Assembly (NCBI RefSeq): GCF_028737315.1
Contig: NZ_JAQZAO010000021.1
Span: 1-64,000, forward strand
Length of the DNA: 64,000 nt
Direction of reading: 5' to 3'
Source of the DNA: Actinomycetospora lemnae
Lineage (GTDB): Bacteria; Actinomycetota; Actinomycetes; Mycobacteriales; Pseudonocardiaceae
Below the pieces are notes generated by a model. That model saw only the letters and a list, made by a program, of their open reading frames with translations, made no database searches and was not told where the DNA came from. This document shows, piece by piece, positions 27,186 to 35,057 of the stretch; positions within the stretch are counted from its first letter, which is position 1; each line of letters begins with the position of its first letter. Made by a program: the position numbers and the translations under genes.

Positions 27186-27686
27186 GTGGACGCCGCCTAC
27201 GACGCCGAGCCGTGGTCCGACTTCGCCGCCGGGATGGCCGGGGCGGCCGCCGCGCTCGCGGGCCTGCTGTTCGTCGCCGTCTCGATCAACATCCAGACCA
27301 TCCTCGCGGGCCGCGGCATCGCGCGCCGCGCCGCCCAGGCGCTGGTCCTGCTCGCGCTGCCGGTGTTCCTCTCGCTCGCGCTCCTGGTCCCCGGACAGTC
27401 CGACACGGCCCTGGGGATCGAGCTGCTGGTGATCTCCGCGGTGGTCGGGGTCGCGCTGGCGCAGCAGGCGCGGCCCAGCGCCCGCGCACCCCAGCAGCCG
27501 GTGTCCTCCTGGGTCACGACGACCGTGCTCCCGTCGGTCGTCGTCACCGTCGCGCCCCTGATCGCCGGGATCGGGCTGCTCACCGAGTCGCTCGGCGGGC
27601 TCTACTGGCTGCCGGTCGCGGTGGCGCTCGCCCTGGCCGCCGGCCTGGTCAACGCCTGGGTACTGCTCGTCGAGATCCTGCGCTAA
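27186..27686 (+). CDS. Integral membrane protein of unknown function
   Basis: A 166-residue protein with four to five hydrophobic helices at about residues 12-36 (AGMAGAAAALAGLLFVAVSI), 50-70, 77-95, 115-135 and 143-163. The first helix is directly followed by NIQTILAGRGIARRAAQAL. I know such proteins only as uncharacterised actinobacterial membrane proteins. GTG 27186 is preferred to GTG 27150 because it lies just before the first helix. The stop overlaps the end of the convergent MFS gene by 4 bases. Confidence 0.7.
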   Translation: MDAAYDAEPWSDFAAGMAGAAAALAGLLFVAVSINIQTILAGRGIARRAAQALVLLALPVFLSLALLVPGQSDTALGIELLVISAVVGVALAQQARPSARAPQQPVSSWVTTTVLPSVVVTVAPLIAGIGLLTESLGGLYWLPVAVALALAAGLVNAWVLLVEILR

Positions 27687-29080
27687 CGCCCCACCCCGCG
27701 GGCGGCCGGACGCGCGGTGAGCGCGCCCAGGACGGCCACGACCGCGAACGTGGCGAAGAGCCAGCGCGCCGACGCGACGGGGTCGGCGCCGCCGAGGGCG
27801 AGCCCCGCACCGCCCAGCGCGGTGCCGACCGAGACGGCGAGCATCTGCACCGTCGTGACCGCGGCCGAGGCCTTGTCCGCCTCGCCCTCGTCCTGCTCGC
27901 CGGCGTCCGCCTCGGGCTCGGCGCCCCCGATCGCGGCGGCGGCGAGGTGCGGCCAGGCGGTGCCGATCCCGAGGCCGCCCACGACGAGCCCGACGGCCCA
28001 CAGCACCGCGGCCACCGGGCCGTCGAGCGTGAGCAGCGTGACCGCGACGAGCACGGTGCCGCCGGCGAGCAGCGCCGGCCCGACGAGCACCCGGGGACGC
28101 GGGCGGCGCGCCGAGGCGCTGACCATCTCCCCGAGCACCCAGCCGGCGCCGAGCGCGACCCCGAGGAACCCGGCGGCGACCGGCGGGAGGCCCGCGACCT
28201 GCTGGCCGACGAGCGGCACGAACGCCTCGAGCCCGGAGACGCCGACGAGCACCGCGCTCAACCCGTAGACCCAGCGCAGCGGTGAGCCGGGCCGGAAGGT
28301 GGCGCGCGGGAGGACCGCGGCGCTCGTGCGGCGCTCGTGGACGACGAACCCGACGAGCAGCACGACGGCGACGAGCAGCCCGAGCCCCGCGGCCACGACG
28401 TCGGCGGCGAGGCCCGCGACGGACAGCACCGCCGCCGCCGCGCCGACCAGCAGCACCGAGCCGACCGGGAACGGGCCCGGCGACGTCTGCGCCCGCGCGC
28501 GGTGCAGGGCCGCGGGGACGAGCGCGGCGATCGCCAGGCTGCCGACGACCAGCGCGCCGAACGCCCAGCGCCACAGCCCGACCTCGGCGAGCAGACCCCC
28601 GAGCCCGGGACCGACGATCAGCGCGACGCCCCACATCGCCGCGATCACCGCGCTGCCGCGCGTCCACAGCGTGCGGGGCAGGGCGATGCGGATGAGCGCG
28701 TAACCCATGCCCGCGAGCAGGCCGCCGCCCGCGCCCTGCACGACGCGTCCGAGCAGGAGGACCGCCATCGACGGGGCGACGGCGTCCACGAGGGCCCCGA
28801 CCGCGAACACCGCGAGCGCGACGAGGTACGCGCGACCCGGGGACACGGTGGCGAGCACGCGGCTGGTCAGCGACGACGCGACCACGGCCGCGAGCAGGAA
28901 GAGGGTGGTCGGCCAGGCGTAGAAGGCCTGGCCGCCGATCTCGGCGACGGCCGAGGGCAGCAGGCTCGCGGTCACGTACGTGTCGATCGCGAACATCAGC
29001 GTGCCGCCCGCGAGCACCGCGACCGCACCGCGGTGCTCGCGCGTCAGCAGCTGGGCCCAGGACCCCGTCGCCTCGGCCAT
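27683..29080 (-). CDS. MFS transporter, drug efflux type
   Basis: A 465-residue major facilitator with 12-14 membrane helices. The N-terminal FAIDTYVTASLLPSAVAEIG is typical of the DHA2/DHA1 drug:proton antiporters, and GRVVQGAGGGLLAGMGYALI near residue 120 corresponds to motif C-type glycines of exporters. An acidic cytoplasmic loop (EPEADAGEQDEGEADKASAA) precedes the last helices. The substrate is unknown. The ATG is at 29080; the DUF3099 gene lies 7 bases upstream on the same strand, so the two form an operon. Confidence 0.88.
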   Translation of the reverse strand: MAEATGSWAQLLTREHRGAVAVLAGGTLMFAIDTYVTASLLPSAVAEIGGQAFYAWPTTLFLLAAVVASSLTSRVLATVSPGRAYLVALAVFAVGALVDAVAPSMAVLLLGRVVQGAGGGLLAGMGYALIRIALPRTLWTRGSAVIAAMWGVALIVGPGLGGLLAEVGLWRWAFGALVVGSLAIAALVPAALHRARAQTSPGPFPVGSVLLVGAAAAVLSVAGLAADVVAAGLGLLVAVVLLVGFVVHERRTSAAVLPRATFRPGSPLRWVYGLSAVLVGVSGLEAFVPLVGQQVAGLPPVAAGFLGVALGAGWVLGEMVSASARRPRPRVLVGPALLAGGTVLVAVTLLTLDGPVAAVLWAVGLVVGGLGIGTAWPHLAAAAIGGAEPEADAGEQDEGEADKASAAVTTVQMLAVSVGTALGGAGLALGGADPVASARWLFATFAVVAVLGALTARPAARGVGR

Positions 29081-29087
29081 GACCGGG

Positions 29088-29438
29088 TCAGGCCGCCCGG
29101 TCCGAGGGCATGTCGATGACCTGCCCGGCCTCGAGTGCCCGCACCGGGCGGGTCTCGAGGACGCGGTCGCTGCGGTAGGTCGCGACCTTCTCGGCCTTGC
29201 GCGGCGGGCCGTCGTTGGCGATGAGCACGGCCATCCACGGCAGCGGTACCGACAGCGCGACGAGCACCGCGGCCGCGATCGTCCACCCGAACGCGATGGC
29301 GAGCACCCCGGCGACGACCAGGCAGGGGATGCGCAGGGACATGATCAGGGAATAACGGCGCCGGCGGGCCGCGAACTCCTCCGCGGGGGAGACGGCCGCA
29401 CCGGTGATCAGGACTGGACTGCTCGCGTGACGTCGCAC
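29088..29438 (-). CDS. DUF3099 membrane protein
   Basis: A 116-residue actinobacterial DUF3099 protein. After SSPVLITGAAVSPAEEFAAR it has two membrane helices at about residues 35-55 and 59-77, then the conserved cytoplasmic NDGPPRKAEK. The function is unknown. GTG 29438 was chosen because a GGAGG lies 8-10 bases upstream and the residues from there match the family; the longer frame is Arg-rich shadow. It is first gene of an operon with the MFS transporter. Confidence 0.82.
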   Translation of the reverse strand: MRRHASSPVLITGAAVSPAEEFAARRRRYSLIMSLRIPCLVVAGVLAIAFGWTIAAAVLVALSVPLPWMAVLIANDGPPRKAEKVATYRSDRVLETRPVRALEAGQVIDMPSDRAA

Positions 29439-29598
29439 GACGCCTCCTCTCCGGACCCCGATGTCCGGAACGCGGCCCCTCTCGCGTCGATCTCGACGCG
29501 GTCTCGGACCGGCATCTCGTTCAACACCGCGGGTCCCCGCGGGCATCCGGTCCACCCCGTCCCCGGCCGGTGGCCCCGATCACCCGGTGCGTGCTCAT

Positions 29599-29638
29599 GT
29601 GAGCACTTTCCACGCCTATAGCCGTGGAAAGTGCTCAC
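29599..29638. repeat. 40-base palindrome with 16-base arms
   Basis: GTGAGCACTTTCCACG (29599-29614) and CGTGGAAAGTGCTCAC (29623-29638) are perfect inverted arms around 8 bases. It lies between divergent DUF3099 and LysE genes, so a pure terminator role is odd. It shares its core plan with the palindrome at 17858-17895, suggesting a repeated element or a regulator site. The rest of 29439-29699 shows nothing else clear. Confidence 0.7.
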
Positions 29639-29699
29639 GAGCGCGCAGGGCACCCGAAACCGCTGGACCGCGCGACCGGCCCGGGGCGAGGCTGCCGTC

Positions 29700-30338
29700 G
29701 TGCCCGATCGCCTGCTCGCCTTCGTCGTCGCCTGCGTGATCGTCATCGTCATCCCGGGCCCGAGCGTCGTGTTCGCGGTCGGACGCGCGCTCGCGGCCGG
29801 GCGACGGCGCGCGCTGTGCTCCGTGCTCGGCAACGCGCTGGGCATCGGGCTCCAGGTGCTCGCCGTCGGCGTCGGGCTCGGGGCGGTGCTCGAGCGGTCG
29901 GCCCTCGCGTTCACCGTCGTGAAGTTCGCGGGCGCCGCGTACCTGGTCGTCCTCGGGATCACCGCCATCCGCCACCGGCACGGCACCGCGGCCGCCCTCG
30001 CGACGCCCGGCGCGGTGCCCGCGCTGCCCGGCTGGTGGCGCTCGGCGCTCGACGGCCTCGTCGTGGGGCTGCTCAACCCCAAGAGCGCGCTCTTCCTGGT
30101 CGCGTTCCTGCCGCAGTTCGTCGACCCGGCGCAGCCGGCGCTCCCGCAGATCGTCGTGCTCGGCGTGGTCATGACGTCGATCGGCCTGACGTTCGACAGC
30201 GCCTGGGCGCTCGGCGCCGGCACGGCGCGCGCCTGGTTCGCCCGGTCGCCGCGCCGGCTCTCGGTGCTCGGCGGCGCGGGCGGCGTCGCGATGATCGGGC
30301 TCGGCGCGGGCCTCGCGACGACGTCCCGCGCGGCCTGA
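29700..30338 (+). CDS. LysE/RhtB family exporter
   Basis: A 212-residue inner-membrane exporter of amino acids or related metabolites. It has six hydrophobic segments. The N-terminal FVVACVIVIVIPGPSVVFAV (residues about 7-26) holds the family's PGP motif, and LNPKSALFLVAFLPQFVDP near residue 130 is the second signature (NPK). GTG 29700 was chosen because it starts directly before helix 1. A hairpin containing its stop codon probably ends transcription. Confidence 0.9.
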   Translation: MPDRLLAFVVACVIVIVIPGPSVVFAVGRALAAGRRRALCSVLGNALGIGLQVLAVGVGLGAVLERSALAFTVVKFAGAAYLVVLGITAIRHRHGTAAALATPGAVPALPGWWRSALDGLVVGLLNPKSALFLVAFLPQFVDPAQPALPQIVVLGVVMTSIGLTFDSAWALGAGTARAWFARSPRRLSVLGGAGGVAMIGLGAGLATTSRAA

Positions 30339-30348
30339 CGATCAGGCC
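30332..30348 (+). terminator. Short hairpin at LysE stop
   Basis: GGCCTGA (30332-30338) and TCAGGCC (30342-30348) are exact inverted arms with a 3-base loop and include the TGA stop of the exporter gene. No T-tract follows. Confidence 0.4.
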
Positions 30349-30377
30349 TGCTCGAGCCGGCGGGCGCGAACCGGCCC

Positions 30378-31529
30378 TCACCCCCTCGCGCCGAGCACCG
30401 CCCCGGCCAGCGCCGCGGTCCGCGCGCGGGCCCCGGGCACGACGGCGAGGTGGTGCACGCGGCCCAGCCCGTTGACCAGCGCGAGCGCGGCGTGCACGAG
30501 CACGCGCGCCTCGTCCGCGGGCAGCGCCGGGCGCGCGGCGACCAGCAGCGCGACCCACTCGGCGAGGTAGGCGCGCTGCGAGCGGCGCAGGTCGTCGCGG
30601 TGGGGCTCGGGCAGGTGGATGGTCTGCGCGACGAGCACGCTGATCAGCTCGGGGTTCTCGGCGACGAACGAGGTGTAGTCGGCGGCCAGGCGCGCGAGGG
30701 CGTCGTCGGCGTCGTCCGCCCGCGCCAGGGCGTGGTGCAGGCCGAGCCACAGCACCTCGTTGCCGCGGTGCAGCGCGGCGAGCAGCAGGTCGGTCTTCGT
30801 CGCGAAGTAGCGGTAGACGCTCGGGCCGGCGATGCCCGCGGCCGCGCCGATGTCGCCGAGCCCCACCGCCGGGTAGCCCTGCTCCCCGAACAGCCGTGTG
30901 GCGGCGGCGAGCAGCGCCTCGCGGCGGGACGCGGGCACCAGACGGGCGGGACGGTCGGGTGCCGCCGACGCGCCGGTCGCCGGCGGCAGCGACGTCGTCA
31001 GCACCGCGCGCGCGGCGCCCGCCAGCAGCGCGCCGAAGCGGTCGCCGTCGAGGACCCAGCGGTGGTGCGAGGGGCTGTCGAGCACCGCCAGCGCCGCCCA
31101 CGAGCGCAGGTCCCCGGCCTCGGGATCGGGCGCGGCGTCGGCCAGCACCCTGGCCACCTCCCGCAGGCGGTGCCGGATCGCGCGGCTCGCCTCGGCCGGC
31201 AGGTGCCCGGCCTCGCGCTCCCAGAGCAGGCCGAACTCGCGGCGCTCCAGCGCGAGGGCCGCGAGGCCGTCGACGAGGTCGCCGTCGGGCGCCGCGACGG
31301 ATTCGGCGACGAGGGCCTCGATCCGCGTGAGGTGCTCGTCGAGGATCGCGAGCAGCAGCTCCTGCTTGCCGCGGACGTGCCGGTAGAGCGCGCTCGGAGC
31401 GATGCCGACCGCGGTCGCGACGTCGGCCATCCCGACCCGGTGGTAGCCCTCGGACCAGAAGCGGGCGGCCGCGGCGGCGAGGATCTGCGCGCGACGGTCC
31501 CGCGGTCGTCGGCGCACCGGCGCGGTCAC
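30378..31529 (-). CDS. Tandem double TetR regulator
   Basis: A 383-residue protein made of two complete TetR units. The first helix-turn-helix is at about residues 14-58 (RFWSEGYHRVGMADVATAVG, IAPSALYRHVRGKQELLLA). The second is at about 205-250 (LFGEQGYPAVGLGDIGAAAG, IAGPSVYRYFATKTDLLLAA). Each is followed by a helical ligand region. Tandem TetR proteins would bind operators as one chain. GTG 31529 overlaps the stop of the enoyl-CoA hydratase remnant, so the two are coupled. It is divergent from an acyl-CoA synthetase, which it likely controls. Confidence 0.88.
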   Translation of the reverse strand: MTAPVRRRPRDRRAQILAAAAARFWSEGYHRVGMADVATAVGIAPSALYRHVRGKQELLLAILDEHLTRIEALVAESVAAPDGDLVDGLAALALERREFGLLWEREAGHLPAEASRAIRHRLREVARVLADAAPDPEAGDLRSWAALAVLDSPSHHRWVLDGDRFGALLAGAARAVLTTSLPPATGASAAPDRPARLVPASRREALLAAATRLFGEQGYPAVGLGDIGAAAGIAGPSVYRYFATKTDLLLAALHRGNEVLWLGLHHALARADDADDALARLAADYTSFVAENPELISVLVAQTIHLPEPHRDDLRRSQRAYLAEWVALLVAARPALPADEARVLVHAALALVNGLGRVHHLAVVPGARARTAALAGAVLGARG

Positions 31530-31738
31530 CCGTCGCCCCCGACGGACCGCGGCGCGAAGCGGGGCGGTCGGCGCTCGAGGAGGGCGGCGATGCCCTCGGC
31601 GCAGTCCGGTCCGCGGACGAGCTCGACGAGCGTGCCTGACTCGGCCGCCGAGGCGGCGTCGGGATCGGCGGGGGCGGCGCGCAGCAGGGCCCGCGTCGCC
31701 GCGACGGCCGCCGCGAGGGTGACCGTCCCGTCACTCAC
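31526..31738 (-). pseudogene. C-terminal remnant of enoyl-CoA hydratase
   Basis: Seventy residues resemble only the C-terminal end of crotonase-family enzymes: AVAATRALLRAAPADP, then AESGTLVELVRGPDCAEGIA and ALLERRPPRFAP, the usual end-of-domain pattern D-x-x-EG-x-x-A-x-x-E-x-RPPxF. The roughly 190-residue N-terminal catalytic domain with the oxyanion-hole Gly is absent. GTG 31738 (or 31747) could still drive translation, coupled to the TetR gene by a GTGA overlap. It may survive as a leader for that regulator. Confidence 0.65.
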
Positions 31739-31813
31739 CGCACGCACTCGACGTGAACCACCGTTCGCACCGGCCCGCCCTCCTCATCCGACCCACCGCT
31801 GGAGCACCGCGAA

Positions 31814-31850
31814 CCGGACACTTTCGCCGTCCGGAGTGACGTGCTTCACT
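31814..31850. promoter_or_regulatory. Inverted repeats between double TetR and ligase genes
   Basis: CCGGAC (31814-31819) pairs with GTCCGG (31829-31834), and AGTGA (31835-31839) with TCACT (31846-31850). They abut in the divergent intergenic region and are candidate operators for the tandem TetR protein. Confidence 0.4.
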
Positions 31851-31909
31851 GACCATCGAGCTAATCACGGTTCACATCGTGCGACAACCGAGCCAGGAGA
31901 GCGACGACC

Positions 31910-33457
31910 GTGGAGATCACCCAGGCGCTGCACCGCGCGGCGCAGCAGACGCCCGACCTGCCCGCGACGATCGTCGGCGAGCGCGTGCGGACCTGGACCG
32001 AGTGCCGCGACCGCGTGGCCCGCCTGGCCGCGGCGCTGCAGGAGCTCGGCGTCGGGGCGGGCGACCGGGTGGCCATGCTGTCGCTGAACTCCGACCGCTT
32101 CCACGAGTACCTGTTCGCTGTGCCGTGGGCCGGCGGCGTCGTCACCCCGGTGAACATCCGCTGGAGCCCGGCGGAGATCGCGTTCTCCCTGGAGGACGCG
32201 GGCGCGGCGGTCCTGGTCGTCGACGACGCGTTCGTGCCGGCGGTGCCCGCGATCCTCGAGGCGGCGCCGGTGGTGCGCACGGTGGTCTACGCCGGCGACG
32301 GCGCGGTGCCCGACGGGATGGTGGGCTTCGAGGAGCTGGTGGCCGGGCACGAGCCGGTCGACGACGCGCGCCGCGGCGGCGCCGAGCCGTACGGCATCTA
32401 CTACACCGGCGGCACGACGGGCACGCCCAAGGGCGTCGTCCTGAGCCACGCGAACCTGCTCTCCTCCGCGCTCGGGAGCACGGCCGCGGGGTCGTTCATG
32501 ACGCCGGGAGGGCGCTACCTCCACGCCGCACCGATGTTCCACCTCGCGGACGGGGCGGCCTGGGGCGCGCGCAACGTCGTCGGCGGCACCCACGTGATCG
32601 TCCCGATGTTCACCCCGGCCGGCGTCGCGGCAGCCATCGCGGAGCACGAGGTCACCGACGTCCTGCTCGTGCCGACCATGATCCAGATGCTGGTCGACGC
32701 GCCCGAGGCCGCCGACGCCGACCTCACGAGCCTGCGCCACCTGCTCTACGGCGCCTCGCCGATCTCCGAGGCGGTGCTCGAGCGCGCGGCGAAGCGCCTG
32801 CCGGCCGCCGAGTTCACGCAGGCCTACGGGATGACCGAGCTCTCGCCCGTCGCGACCCTGCTCCAGCCCGCCGACCACGCCGTCGACCACCTCCGGCGCT
32901 CGGCCGGGCGCGCGGCACCGCACGCGGAGGTCAAGATCGTCGACGAGGAGGACCGCGAGGTCCCGTACGGCACGGTCGGCGAGATCGTCTCGCGCGGCCC
33001 GCACGTCATGCTCGGCTACTGGAACCGGCCCGAGGAGACCGCGACGGCCCTGCGTGGCGGCTGGATGCACACCGGCGACGGCGGGCGGATGGACGAGCAG
33101 GGCTACGTCTACGTCGTCGACCGGATCAAGGACATGATCGTCTCGGGCGGCGAGAACGTGTACTCGGTCGAGGTCGAGAACGCGCTGGCCAAGCACCCCG
33201 ACGTGGCCTCCTGCGCGGTGATCGGGGTGCCCGACGACGAGTGGGGCGAGCGCGTGCACGCGGTGGTCGTGCCCGCGGCCGGCGCCACGCCGTCCGCCGA
33301 CGAGCTGCGCGAGCACGTCAAGGGCCTCATCGCCGGCTACAAGGCCCCGCGCTCGGTCGAGTTCCGCGACGCCCTGCCGATCTCCGGCGCGGGGAAGATC
33401 CTCAAGCGCGACCTGCGCGCCGAGCACTGGTCCGGGAGCGACCGCGCCGTCTCCTGA
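31910..33457 (+). CDS. Class I AMP-forming acyl-CoA synthetase
   Basis: A 515-residue acyl-CoA ligase. The ATP motif YYTGGTTGTPKGVVLSH is near residues 163-179, YGMTELSP near 305, HTGDGGRMDEQGYVYVVDRI near 383 and SGGENVYSVEVEN after it. The C-terminal lysine lies in ISGAGKILKRDLR. It is a paralogue of the enzyme at 1024-2601 and about as long. GTG 31910 is preceded by CAGGAGA. The substrate is unknown; the neighbouring hydratase remnant and TetR suggest a fatty or aromatic acid. Confidence 0.9.
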   Translation: MEITQALHRAAQQTPDLPATIVGERVRTWTECRDRVARLAAALQELGVGAGDRVAMLSLNSDRFHEYLFAVPWAGGVVTPVNIRWSPAEIAFSLEDAGAAVLVVDDAFVPAVPAILEAAPVVRTVVYAGDGAVPDGMVGFEELVAGHEPVDDARRGGAEPYGIYYTGGTTGTPKGVVLSHANLLSSALGSTAAGSFMTPGGRYLHAAPMFHLADGAAWGARNVVGGTHVIVPMFTPAGVAAAIAEHEVTDVLLVPTMIQMLVDAPEAADADLTSLRHLLYGASPISEAVLERAAKRLPAAEFTQAYGMTELSPVATLLQPADHAVDHLRRSAGRAAPHAEVKIVDEEDREVPYGTVGEIVSRGPHVMLGYWNRPEETATALRGGWMHTGDGGRMDEQGYVYVVDRIKDMIVSGGENVYSVEVENALAKHPDVASCAVIGVPDDEWGERVHAVVVPAAGATPSADELREHVKGLIAGYKAPRSVEFRDALPISGAGKILKRDLRAEHWSGSDRAVS

Positions 33458-33570
33458 TCTCCATCCCGTGACCAGCCGGAACCGTCCGCCGAGGAGGTCC
33501 GGACGCCCGGCCACCGAGCCGCCGGGGTGGCGCGCTTGCGACCACCGGGACGGCGCAGGAGGCTCACGGT

Positions 33571-33912
33571 GTGAGCGAGAACGCGACCCACCTGGAGCTC
33601 GACGACCTCGGCGTGGCCGCCGCCCTCCCGCGGCCCTCCGGCAAGGACCAGATCCAGGGCGTCCCCTACCGCCCCGTCCAGTTCCTCGACGACGACCTCC
33701 CCAGCGCCCTCGAGCGCTCGGCGGCGTGGTTGCGCGAGGTCGAGCAGTGGCTCGGCGAGCCGATCGACGTCATCGCCGTCCACCTCGACTACGACGACGC
33801 CAAGGGCTCGCCGTACTACGACCTGAAGATCCTCTGCAACGAGGAGGACCTGGCCGGCGTGCCGATCGCCCTGCGCGAGCGCGACGAGAGGACACCGTCC
33901 CGCCCGGCCTGA
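33571..33912 (+). CDS. Hypothetical protein
   Basis: A 113-residue acidic soluble protein with GVPYRPVQFLDDDLPSALER then SAAWLREVEQWLGEPIDVIA and VHLDYDDAKGSPYYDLKILC. It looks like a compact alpha/beta domain, with one Cys and no membrane segment. The frame has normal codon use and begins at GTG 33571 after a 113-base gap. I do not recognise the family or a partner. Confidence 0.6.
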   Translation: MSENATHLELDDLGVAAALPRPSGKDQIQGVPYRPVQFLDDDLPSALERSAAWLREVEQWLGEPIDVIAVHLDYDDAKGSPYYDLKILCNEEDLAGVPIALRERDERTPSRPA

Positions 33913-33969
33913 TCACCCGACGCGGTGGTCGTGCGAAACTTTCGCGGACACGACGTATCCCCTACCTCC

Positions 33970-33982
33970 GGTAACTGTTACC
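33970..33982. promoter_or_regulatory. Palindromic operator before MpaB-like gene
   Basis: GGTAACTGTTACC is a perfect 13-base palindrome, 31 bases before the ATG at 34014. Its AT-rich core stands out in this GC-rich region. It is a candidate repressor site, probably for a TetR or GntR protein encoded elsewhere. Confidence 0.5.
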
Positions 33983-34013
33983 TTCCGTCGCAGGCTGATG
34001 GAGGGAGTCCGCG

Positions 34014-35054
34014 ATGGGTGTCGTGCGACCACTGCGCACGGGCGCGCAGCACGCCGACTACGGGTTCTTCGGGCCCGACTCGGTGACCTGGAAGGTGTGG
34101 TCGTACCCGACCTCGCTCGCGCTGGGCTTCCTGCGCGCCGTGGTCGTCGAGGAGCTCGACCCGTTCCTGCTGGCCTCGGTCGAGCAGTCCGGGCAGGTCG
34201 TGGCACGCCCGCGGCTGCGCTACGACCGCACGATGCAGTACTTCGCGACGGTCAAGTTCGGCGACACCGCGTCCGTGCTGGCGGCCGCGGACACGCTGAT
34301 GAAGATCCACGCGCGGGCCATCGGCACCGACCCGGTGACCGGGCGGCAGTACGACGCCAACGACCCCGACTCCCAGCTCTGGATCCACCTCACGGCGTGG
34401 CACTCGATCCTCTACACCTACGAGGTGTTCGGGCCGGGCAAGCTCTCGGCCGCCGAGGAGGGGCAGTACTGGGAGGAGTGCGCGCGGGCCGCCGAGTTCC
34501 AGACGATCGACCCCGCCGACGTGCCCCGCAGCCGCGACGGCATCCGCGCGTACTTCGCGTCCTACCGCCCGCGCCTCATCGCGTCCGAGAACGCCCAGCG
34601 GATGATGGACTTCCTGCTCGACGCCGACGCCATCGTGCTGCCGCCCGAGCTCCCGGCCCCGCTGCGCCGGCTGTTCACCGCGGTCACCCGCCGCGCCGTC
34701 GTGGCCACGCTGCCCCGGTGGATGCGCCGCCTCGGCGGCACGCCGCAGCCCCGGGTCGTCGACGCCCTCGCGATCGCCGTGACACGGCCGGTGATCCGCC
34801 TCGTCGCGGCGAGCACGGCGCTGCAGATGGCCGTCCTGCGCGCCGCGTCGCCGCGCACGGTGCCGGTGATCGAGCCGGTGCTGCGCGGCACCCCGCCGCA
34901 GCGCCCCGTCGTGTCGACGCCGGCCGAGGCCTACGCCGCGCACGGCCCGACGCCCCGCGAGCAGTACACGGCGCTGCTCGAGGCCCGCGCGCGCCAGCAG
35001 GGTCCGGCGCCCTACCCGGCGGGCCACCGCGAGCCGCTGCTCGACTTCGCCTAG
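34014..35054 (+). CDS. MpaB-like (DUF2236) oxygenase family protein
   Basis: A 346-residue helical protein of the oxygenase-MpaB/latex-clearing-like family, some members of which bind haem and cleave isoprenoid double bonds. The family core includes RLRYDRTMQYFATVKFGDTA (about residue 63), LMKIHARAIGTDPVTGRQYD with its conserved His, and QLWIHLTAWHSILYTYEVFG. The ATG is at 34014 with GGAGGGAG-like sequence before it. A 13-base palindrome lies upstream. The substrate is unknown. It is convergent with the sigma gene, 3 bases away. Confidence 0.82.
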   Translation: MGVVRPLRTGAQHADYGFFGPDSVTWKVWSYPTSLALGFLRAVVVEELDPFLLASVEQSGQVVARPRLRYDRTMQYFATVKFGDTASVLAAADTLMKIHARAIGTDPVTGRQYDANDPDSQLWIHLTAWHSILYTYEVFGPGKLSAAEEGQYWEECARAAEFQTIDPADVPRSRDGIRAYFASYRPRLIASENAQRMMDFLLDADAIVLPPELPAPLRRLFTAVTRRAVVATLPRWMRRLGGTPQPRVVDALAIAVTRPVIRLVAASTALQMAVLRAASPRTVPVIEPVLRGTPPQRPVVSTPAEAYAAHGPTPREQYTALLEARARQQGPAPYPAGHREPLLDFA

Positions 35055-35057
35055 GGC

